Source of the DNA: Nostoc sphaeroides
GTDB lineage: Bacteria > Cyanobacteriota > Cyanobacteriia > Cyanobacteriales > Nostocaceae
Direction of reading: 5' to 3'
DNA: 64,000 nucleotides
Assembly (NCBI RefSeq): GCF_003443655.1
Contig: NZ_CP031941.1
Span: forward strand, 2,537,501 to 2,601,500
Made by a program: the position numbers and the translations under genes. Shown piece after piece: positions 45,344 through 52,368 of this stretch. How positions within the stretch are numbered: position 1 is the first letter of the stretch; the number at the start of each line of letters is the position of its first letter. The notes under the pieces were generated by a model, which was not told the origin of the DNA, did no database searches, and saw nothing but the letters and a program-made list of their open reading frames with translations.

Positions 45344-46315
45344 ATGAACAAAATCAAAGAAACTCTAACATTTACAGGGCCTATACCGCCAAATGGCAGA
45401 CATCGAGCAGAAGAGTTATGTAGGCGACAAGCTACGCAAAAAAAAGCTGAACAAGTTTATCTCAATACTTTGTCTGTGTCTTTCGTAAACTCTTATCTAC
45501 AATACATGGGTTTTGAGACAGACTTAGACAAGAGCGATAGCTGGAACCCTGTACAGCAGACACTTATGGATGTAGCTGATTTGTCGCTAAAAAACTTGGG
45601 ATCGTTAGAATGCCGCCCAGTGGTTGAAGATGCACAATTTATTTACGTACCGCCTGAAGTCCAGTCAAATCGAATTGGCTATGTGGCTGTGCAGATCAAG
45701 AAATCATTTCGAGAAGCAACGCTGCTGGGATTTGTCAGGCAGGTACAAACTGATTTGTTAGCAATCAACCAATTGCAACCTTTGGACAATCTACTGGAGT
45801 ATTTAGAAGAACTTACTCAAGTGAGGCAAGCTGAGTTGGTTTCTCAATCGATCACTGACAACAAGACTTTAGTTAAATTAAAACAATGGTTGTCAAATAT
45901 TTTTGAGGCTGGTTGGCAAGAAATTGAAACTCTCTTTGATAATCAAAGAACTAATCCAGATTGGAATCTAAGAAGTGCTAATGGTTCTTTTGTTAGCAGG
46001 GGTAAGCTGATTGATTTAGGAAAAGCAGGAACTATTCAATCTGTAATTCTAGTGGTTGGCTTCATTCAAGAGAAAGAGCAGGAAATAGACATTATCGTAG
46101 AAGTACATCCTAAATCGGGAGAAATTTATCTGCCACCAAATCTCCAACTGATGGTGCTTGACTTTGAAGGAGTAGAGGGAGAATCTATTATGAAAGCGCA
46201 AACTAGAAGCACTAACAAAAATATTCAATTGCAGTTTAGTGGCGATGTGGGAGAACGTTTTAGTATTAAATTGGTATTGGGGAATATTAGCGTTATCGAA
46301 AGTTTTCTCATCTGA
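45344..46315 (+). CDS. DUF1822 family protein (copy 2)
   Basis: 323 residues. Same family as 43033-44001, with KKAEQVYLNTLSVSFVNSYL, VADLSLKNLGSLECRPV, IGYVAVQIKKSFREATLLGF and the matching C-terminus SVIESFLI. No signal peptide or membrane helix. Identity to copy 1 looks moderate rather than near-complete, which suggests an old duplication or separate acquisition. The CHAT-CHASE2 gene begins 17 bp downstream, so the two are tightly co-transcribed. Confidence 0.9.
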   Translation: MNKIKETLTFTGPIPPNGRHRAEELCRRQATQKKAEQVYLNTLSVSFVNSYLQYMGFETDLDKSDSWNPVQQTLMDVADLSLKNLGSLECRPVVEDAQFIYVPPEVQSNRIGYVAVQIKKSFREATLLGFVRQVQTDLLAINQLQPLDNLLEYLEELTQVRQAELVSQSITDNKTLVKLKQWLSNIFEAGWQEIETLFDNQRTNPDWNLRSANGSFVSRGKLIDLGKAGTIQSVILVVGFIQEKEQEIDIIVEVHPKSGEIYLPPNLQLMVLDFEGVEGESIMKAQTRSTNKNIQLQFSGDVGERFSIKLVLGNISVIESFLI

Positions 46316-46332
46316 AGCGAAAAAGAATAAAG

Positions 46333-48657
46333 GTGCTGCAAATGGGAAAGTTAGTTGTTATGAAGCTAGATGGCGATTTGGAGTTAGGGGTGCGGGTAAC
46401 GCTGGAGATTGGAGAAGATGGCAAACGCCCCAGCATAGAAACTTTTGGTCACTTACCTCCTAATCTAAAAATAGCTAAAGCAATTGACGAGTGGCGGTCA
46501 ACTTATTGTAATCTCGGAAATGGCCGCATTAAAGCCAAAAAAATTATTTACGATGGTTCTATTAGCCAACGGCGTGATGAGTGTCAAAACAAAGCTTGTG
46601 AGTTGCGATCGCACTTAAATCACTGGCTAGAATCAGAGTCTTTTTGGCGGATTCGAGAAAAATGCCTGAAACACTTAATGCCCAATGAGGAAGTGCGAGT
46701 GCTAATTCGCACTGCCTCTATGCAGCTAGAGAAACTTCCTTGGCATCTATGGGATTTGGTTGAGAAAGACTACACCAAAGCCGAAGTAGCTTTGAGTGTT
46801 CCAGAGTCAGAACAAGTAACCCGATTGCAGACATCCACCTACAGACATAAAATCAAGATATTGGCGATTTTGGGCGATAAAGCTGGTATTAATATAGACG
46901 AAGACTGCGAATTACTAAAAAAATTGCCCAATGCTGTCACAACCTTTTTGATACAGCCCCAACGCGATCAGATTAACGATCATCTGTGGAACCAACCTTG
47001 GAACATTTTATTTTTCGCTGGTCATAGTAAAAGCGAGGGTGAGACTGGTCGTATTTATATTAATGACGAAGATAGTTTAACAATTGCAGACCTGAAATAT
47101 GCCCTGAGAAATGCCGTCACCAATGGGTTACAGTTAGCGATTTTCAACTCTTGTGATGGATTGGGATTAGCGCGAGAACTACAAGATTTACATATTCCCC
47201 AAATTATTGTCATGCGGGAACCTGTGCCGGATCTTGTGGCACAAGCATTTTTAAGGCATTTTCTGGCAGCTTTTTCTTCAGGCGCATCTTTATATATTGC
47301 AGTTCGCACTGCTAGAGAAAAACTGCAAGGATTAGAGGACAAATTTCCTGGGGCAACTTGGTTACCGATAATTTGTGAAAATCCTGCTGCCATATCGATG
47401 ACTTGGCCAAAGCCCCGAATTAAATCTAACATTGGCTTACTCATCAGGGGATTGCTAGTGAGTGTGATGCTCACCATCGGCGTGCTAGGAGTCCGACAAA
47501 TGGGAGGATTGCAAACATGGGAGTTACAAGCTTACGATCAATTAATGCGATCGCGTCCCCAAGAAAAGCAAGATTCGCGCCTGTTGATAGTCACTGTTAC
47601 CGAAGAAGATTTTCAGTTACCAGAACAAAAGGAAAGAAGAGGTTCGCTATCGGATCTAGCACTAACAAGACTTTTAGAAAAACTTGCACAGTTCCAACCT
47701 AAAGCCATTGGCTTGGATATTTATCACGATCAGTCATCACAACGCAACCAAGCTGCTTTGGCGACTAGGTTGAAAACAGATGACAAGCTTTTTGCAATTT
47801 GCAAAGTTCAAGAACTCACAAAAGAACGTCCCGGAATTTCACCTCCTTTGGGGGTTCCGCTAGAACGCCAAGGATTTAGTGATATTATCCCAGACTCAGA
47901 CCAGGTTCTGCGTCGTCATTTATTGGCAATGCAACCAGCAGATGTAACTTCCCCTTGTACGGCACGCTACGCCCTTAATGCTCAATTGGCATTCCACTAC
48001 TTGGAGGCAAAAGGCATCTCTGCCAAATACACTGATTCTGGAGATTTGCAGTTAGGCAAGGTTGTTTTTAAGCGGTTGCAGCCTCACATAGGTGGCTATC
48101 AACAAGCGGATACAGGGGGCTACCAAATATTGCTCAATTATCGGTCTGTCGAAGGTTCTCCTGGAGAAATTGCTCTTAAAGTCACACTCACAGATGTTCT
48201 CAAGGGGAAAGTCAACCCTGAACAAGTCAAAGACCGAATCGTTCTCATTGGTACTACTGCCCAAAGCTTTCGTGATTATAGTCCTACCCCCTTTTCCGAA
48301 GAAATACCAGGGGTGATTCTGCAAGCACAAATGGTGAGTCAGCTGGTGAGTGCAGTCATGGATGGGCGACCTTTGATATCAGTTTTGCCCGTTTGGGGCG
48401 AAGTTTTGTGGGTTTGGAGTTGGTCGGTGGTTGGAGGTGCGATCGCTATAGTCGGATCAGTGGCGATCGCACCAAGCGATCGCTCAAGACTATATTTAGT
48501 ACTAGCAGGAGGAGGTGTACTTGGAGTCTTATACGTTTTTTGCTTAATTCTCTTTTACCAAGGGATTTGGGTTCCCCTAGTTCCGTCAGCTTTGGTTTTA
48601 GTGGCTACTGGCGGCACTGTGGCAATTTACCTATTTTTACAACAAAGCAGAACTTGA
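46333..48657 (+). CDS. CHAT-CHASE2 transmembrane protein (copy 2)
   Basis: 774 residues; an internal ATG (MGKLVVMKL, residue 4) is an equally good start. Catalytic His231 (FFAGHSKS) and Cys274 (FNSCDGLGLAREL) of the caspase-like CHAT domain are present, followed by VPDLVAQAFLRHFLAAFSSG. A membrane segment near 380-400 (LLIRGLLVSVMLTIGVLGV) precedes the CHASE2 domain (LLIVTVTEEDFQLPEQ, KAIGLDIYHDQ, GFSDIIPDSDQVLRRHLL). Three C-terminal membrane segments end the protein (VLWVWSWSVVGGAIAIVGS, LYLVLAGGGVLGVLYVFCLI, LVPSALVLVATGGTVAIYLF). The DUF928 gene follows 13 bp downstream. Confidence 0.9.
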   Translation: MLQMGKLVVMKLDGDLELGVRVTLEIGEDGKRPSIETFGHLPPNLKIAKAIDEWRSTYCNLGNGRIKAKKIIYDGSISQRRDECQNKACELRSHLNHWLESESFWRIREKCLKHLMPNEEVRVLIRTASMQLEKLPWHLWDLVEKDYTKAEVALSVPESEQVTRLQTSTYRHKIKILAILGDKAGINIDEDCELLKKLPNAVTTFLIQPQRDQINDHLWNQPWNILFFAGHSKSEGETGRIYINDEDSLTIADLKYALRNAVTNGLQLAIFNSCDGLGLARELQDLHIPQIIVMREPVPDLVAQAFLRHFLAAFSSGASLYIAVRTAREKLQGLEDKFPGATWLPIICENPAAISMTWPKPRIKSNIGLLIRGLLVSVMLTIGVLGVRQMGGLQTWELQAYDQLMRSRPQEKQDSRLLIVTVTEEDFQLPEQKERRGSLSDLALTRLLEKLAQFQPKAIGLDIYHDQSSQRNQAALATRLKTDDKLFAICKVQELTKERPGISPPLGVPLERQGFSDIIPDSDQVLRRHLLAMQPADVTSPCTARYALNAQLAFHYLEAKGISAKYTDSGDLQLGKVVFKRLQPHIGGYQQADTGGYQILLNYRSVEGSPGEIALKVTLTDVLKGKVNPEQVKDRIVLIGTTAQSFRDYSPTPFSEEIPGVILQAQMVSQLVSAVMDGRPLISVLPVWGEVLWVWSWSVVGGAIAIVGSVAIAPSDRSRLYLVLAGGGVLGVLYVFCLILFYQGIWVPLVPSALVLVATGGTVAIYLFLQQSRT

Positions 48658-48670
48658 GGCATAAATAAAA

Positions 48671-49441
48671 ATGAAATTATCTGTGCAAAAGATTCAAATT
48701 TTCCTCGCCGTTAGTTTAACATTTCTTAGCTCTATAGATGTGCAAGCACAGTCTGCAAATCCCAATGGACAATTAAACCAATCATTGATTTTCGCAGCAC
48801 CACCTCCACCAAAAGACATCGGGGAACCAGGTAAGCGAACAGAAGCAGGTAGTCGTGGCTGTGGTCAGGATATAAATAAACCTTTGACTTCTTCTCAAAA
48901 GCGGCTCACAGCTTTAGTACCTGTTTATTCAAACTCAGAATTGGTGTTTGGAACAACGATCACAGAGCATCCTAGTTTCGTATTCTATGTTCCTTATCCA
49001 TCTGACTTTGCATCTGGAGAGTTTGTGCTAGAAGATGAAGCAGGAGATCAGACTAGTTATAAAACTTCTTTAACGGGGACACCAGGAATAGTAAACCTTC
49101 GCTTGCCTTCAATTGCAGCACCTTTAGAGATTGGCAAACAATACCGATGGTATTTTAACATCTACTGTCAGAAGGATAACCAAATTATTGCTAATGTTGA
49201 AGGCTATGTAAAACGGGAGCAACTAAAGCCTGCTTTGAAAACTCAATTGGAAAAATCTTCACCAAGCCAGCAAGTAAATCTTTATGCGGCTAATGGTATT
49301 TGGTATGAAGCGCTGAGTGCTGCTAGTGAATTGCGTCGCACCAATTCGCAAGATACTTCTTGGACGGCGCTGTTGAAAGCTGTGGGTTTGAATGATTTTG
49401 CAACTGAACCAAAGGTAGAGTGCTGCAATCTTGAGAATTAG
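48671..49441 (+). CDS. DUF928 family secreted protein (copy 2)
   Basis: 256 residues. Signal peptide with a probable cut after ...SSIDVQA|Q. The short linker AAPPPPKDIGEPGKR is followed by a conserved Cys in GSRGCGQ. The DUF928 core is KRLTALVPVYSNSELV, TEHPSFVFYVPYPSDF, LEIGKQYRWYFNIYCQ and NGIWYEALSAASELR. The two Cys (CGQ and IYCQ) match two in copy 1 and may form a disulfide. It is the last gene of the compact right-hand operon DUF1822-CHAT/CHASE2-DUF928. Confidence 0.9.
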   Translation: MKLSVQKIQIFLAVSLTFLSSIDVQAQSANPNGQLNQSLIFAAPPPPKDIGEPGKRTEAGSRGCGQDINKPLTSSQKRLTALVPVYSNSELVFGTTITEHPSFVFYVPYPSDFASGEFVLEDEAGDQTSYKTSLTGTPGIVNLRLPSIAAPLEIGKQYRWYFNIYCQKDNQIIANVEGYVKREQLKPALKTQLEKSSPSQQVNLYAANGIWYEALSAASELRRTNSQDTSWTALLKAVGLNDFATEPKVECCNLEN

Positions 49442-49542
49442 GGCGTTGCATAAATGTGGGATGATTTTATAGAGTTTTATTTGCACGGCAATACTGCCCA
49501 GTTCCCCAAAATCATTAGAGTGAAAATAAAGTACCAGTAAAC

Positions 49543-49599
49543 CGAGTTTCGACTGCGCTCAACTCTCGACGGCTGAGGGTTGAGCGCAGTCGAAACCCG
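49543..49599. repeat. Long perfect inverted repeat
   Basis: GTTTCGACTGCGCTCAAC at the left arm and GTTGAGCGCAGTCGAAAC at the right arm, an exact 18-bp stem with a loop of about 18 nt (TCTCGACGGCTGAGG region). A common Nostoc palindromic element, likely transposon-derived. Confidence 0.9.
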
Positions 49600-49761
49600 G
49601 CTGCTTGGGACACTATTCAACTCGAAAGTTAACAGGAGGCTTTTACAGCTATTTTTGGGTAAATGTACCACATCTTTTTTATCTCAAGCAAAACCGCTCC
49701 AGACGTACGGAGGAATCAACAGTGTGGTCTAAAGACATAAAAACTGCGGTAAATTATGTCA

Positions 49762-50013
49762 GCCGATGCAATAACGTTGTTAGGCGATGCAATAGCATTG
49801 TTAGTTGATGCAATTACATTGTAAAGCGATGCGATCGCATTGTTAGTCGATACAATGGCATTGTCAGTCGATGCAATGGCATTGTAGGTCGATGCGATCG
49901 CATTGTCAGCCGATGCAATGGCATTGTAGGTCGATGCGATCGCATTGTTAGTCGATACAATGGCATTGTCAGTCGATACAATGGCATTGTCAGTCGATGC
50001 GATCACATTGCAG
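49762..50013. repeat. 21-bp tandem array (12 units)
   Basis: Twelve units of exactly 21 bp, consensus GTCGATGCAATGGCATTGTCA, some with GATGCGATCGCATTG in which the HIP1 octamer falls in the centre of a palindrome. Two to three further units recur near 52239-52300. The minus strand is open with a repeating seven-residue NAIAS(T/A)(D/Y) motif but has no gene-like context. Confidence 0.92.
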
Positions 50014-50462
50014 ATCAATGAAAAAAACAGATTGCAATCAGGTAGGTAGCTAAGAAGATATAGGACTCCTATTTGATTTTTGACCAATTATTCCTTGATG
50101 GTACAGAGCAACTAAATTTATTTATGGATAGATAAATTTTAAACAATGCAGGGTTCAGAGCAAGCGGATTTATCCTGGGGCTTTAATTGCGAATGGGCGA
50201 AAAAGCGAATTGCGAATTGTGCTGACCAAGACTCAGTAGGGATCTATGCCTTCTCTCCTGTTCCCTATTCCCTGTTCCCTGCCCACGCAAGTAAATTCAC
50301 CGAATCAAACCGGATTCGTATATGTCTAGTGTTATTAAAGTTTATAAAAAACTTTTTGGTTTACTGAGGCATTACCTGGTCTTTTCCCTTAATCTACATG
50401 TGTAAGTAAGTCGGTAAGAATAAATCAAACTAGATTAAGTAATGTAAAAAATATTGAGATTA

Positions 50463-50558
50463 GTTTGTAGTGAGCGACTCCATATCATTTGAGGAGTTTT
50501 AGTCCTCTCTACGAGACGCTGCGTGTAGCTGGCTTTTGAGCAGGGATACACTACAAAC
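50463..50558. mobile_element. Small MITE-like element
   Basis: Ends GTTTGTAGTG (50463-50472) and CACTACAAAC (50549-50558) are exact inverses. The interior has GAGGAGTTTTAGTCCTC and GAGACGCTGCGTGTAGC motifs seen at other Nostoc repeats. Confidence 0.65.
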
Positions 50559-50624
50559 CTCTTCATTATTCACGCCGCTCTACTTAGAAGCTCAGTACTA
50601 ATCTAAATGTAGAGGATTTTGATT

Positions 50625-51944
50625 ATGCCTAGATTTACGGTTCCACCCAATTTTGCAGGCACTGTTGGTGACGACACAATAGTAGGGGAAGATTTAAATA
50701 AATTTCCAGCAATTGGGATTGATATTTTAACTGGAGGTTTCATTTATACAGACTCAGGAAAGGACACCTTTAAAGGCAACGGCACTGGCGGCAATGGCGA
50801 TATCGATGGCGAGGGTCAAGGCAGTGGTGGTAATGGTGGTACTGGAACAGGCATCAGTAACAGTGGCAAACTGAATGCAGGGTTGGGCGATGACACGATC
50901 GCTGGCACTGGTGAGGGCGGCATTGGCGGCGACGGTCGCGTCGGCGGCAACGGCGAATTTGGGATAGGTATCAGCAACACTGGGCAACTGGATACCGGAG
51001 ACGGAAATGACACTATCACGGGCATCGGTATCGGCGGCATTGGAGGCGACGGAATAGTATCCGGCGGTGACGGTGCAGGGACTGGCATCAGCAATAATGG
51101 CAGTCTCAATACTGGGGACGGAAATGACACTATCACGGGCACGGGTACTGGCGGTAACTATTATATCGGCGGTTCTTACGGCGCTAATGGAACTGGCATC
51201 AGCAACACTGGAGAACTGGATACCGGAGACGGAAAAGACACGATCAAAGGCACTGGCACTATTGCCGGCTCATACGATGATGGAACTGGCATCAGTAACA
51301 GTAAGAAATTGGATACCGGAGATAGAGAAGACACGATTATAGGCACTGTCACTATTGCCGGCTTCAACGTTGATGGATCTGGCATCCAGAACGTCAAAGG
51401 TGCCACTATTACCACAGGGCTGGGCAACGACACAATTACTGGTTCTGGCAACGCTTTAGAAGGACAGAGTATCATCGTCATAGGCATCTCCAACGACGGA
51501 GTAATTGATACTGGAAATGGTTGTGACATTTTTACCGGACAGGCTACAGCAAAATTTGATGATGGTACTGCCTATGGTATTTATGGAGAAGGAACTATCA
51601 AGACTGGCGATGGCAATGACAAAATTACAGCCACTAGTACCATAAATGAAGTTCAACAAAAAGTTACTATTGGTGGCGGTATCAATATTGATCTAGGCAC
51701 TGGGAATGACTACTTCAAAGGGTTTGGTACTGGGACTGTGGATGGTGGAAAAGGTTTTGATACCTTAGACTTCAGTGCTTTCAATCGCTCTGAACTCACT
51801 TTTTCTGGTGTAATTTCAGGCAATGCCCTAAACCCAGTTAACATCAGCTTCAATAACAATGGAAATGTTATTACACTGACCACAACAGGCTTTGAGAATT
51901 TTATCTTTGCAGATGGCTCTTTGTCCTACAGCACTTTGGTCTAA
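50625..51944 (+). CDS. Glycine-rich RTX/calcium-binding-like repeat protein
   Basis: 439 residues from the ATG at 50625 (AGAGGA 8 nt upstream; the frame also offers TTG 50619). No signal peptide. The body has about seven units of the pattern GTGISNTGxLDTGDGNDTITG with glycine-rich spacers (GTGGNGDIDGEGQGSGGNGG), a variant of the RTX nonapeptide GGxGxDxLx that binds calcium in a beta-roll. The C-terminal part (GTVDGGKGFDTLDFSAFNR and FENFIFADGSLSYSTLV) looks like the terminal region of cyanobacterial RTX-like exoproteins. Likely exported by a type I route; no RTX exporter is adjacent. Confidence 0.8.
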   Translation: MPRFTVPPNFAGTVGDDTIVGEDLNKFPAIGIDILTGGFIYTDSGKDTFKGNGTGGNGDIDGEGQGSGGNGGTGTGISNSGKLNAGLGDDTIAGTGEGGIGGDGRVGGNGEFGIGISNTGQLDTGDGNDTITGIGIGGIGGDGIVSGGDGAGTGISNNGSLNTGDGNDTITGTGTGGNYYIGGSYGANGTGISNTGELDTGDGKDTIKGTGTIAGSYDDGTGISNSKKLDTGDREDTIIGTVTIAGFNVDGSGIQNVKGATITTGLGNDTITGSGNALEGQSIIVIGISNDGVIDTGNGCDIFTGQATAKFDDGTAYGIYGEGTIKTGDGNDKITATSTINEVQQKVTIGGGINIDLGTGNDYFKGFGTGTVDGGKGFDTLDFSAFNRSELTFSGVISGNALNPVNISFNNNGNVITLTTTGFENFIFADGSLSYSTLV

Positions 51945-52368
51945 ACTAATACCATTTCAATTGATGATTGCAACACATCGTTGGGTAAAGACGCGATGAA
52001 TCGCGTCTCTACAAATGGTCTATTTGTCGCATTGTTTTTTGAAATTAGTATAATAATATACTTAAAACTGGTGGAATTGTTTTGCAATATACATTTTGGC
52101 AGTTTTGACCCCTATTTCTTCAAGCTTTGTGAGAAATCCGGGTAATGTGGGTTTACGATGGTTGAAGTCACCCGTGGATAATTCTCAGTTGCGATCGCGT
52201 TAGTTTTACGCCAAACTTGCTAATTTATTTACATAAATTAATACAATCGAATTGTCAGCCGATACAATCGAATTCTCAGTCGATGCGATCGCATTTGCGT
52301 AAGTAAATAGACAAAAAGTTAACTTCAACTCCTAGCTGAATCCCACCTCTTAAAGTGGTGAGAGTGGC
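51945..52368. other. Convergent spacer with MITE and 21-bp repeats
   Basis: Holds the ATACCA-type element (51949-52052) with its palindrome, and near 52239-52300 three copies of GATACAATCGAATT-like units related to the 49762 array. No coding region recognised. Confidence 0.65.
51949..52052. mobile_element. MITE-like element with ATACCA ends
   Basis: About 104 bp, similar to 11313-11442 in inverted orientation: GATTGCAACACATCGTTGG, one palindrome GTAAAGACGCGATGAATCGC ... TCTCTAC (51985-52012), then AAATGGTCTATTTGTCGCATT. One palindrome is present here versus two in the other copy. Confidence 0.75.

Larger units (their letters stand above)
49442..50624. other. 1.2-kb gene-free repeat region
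   Basis: Contains a dispersed repeat (49518-49552), a long perfect hairpin (49543-49599), a 12-unit 21-bp tandem array, a stretch of GCGAATTGCGAAT-like repeats near 50186-50217 and a MITE-like element (50463-50558). Open frames over the array are repeat artefacts. No gene was recognised. Confidence 0.75.

Noticed and set aside
49762..50013. CRISPR array
   Set aside because: The 21-bp units are contiguous with no unique spacers.
49716..50087. Minus-strand frame with NAIAS repeats
   Set aside because: It follows the 21-bp array only and shows no gene-like flanks or ribosome site.
50816..51142. Minus-strand proline-rich frame within the RTX-like gene
   Set aside because: It is a shadow of the Gly/Asp-rich repeats on the plus strand.
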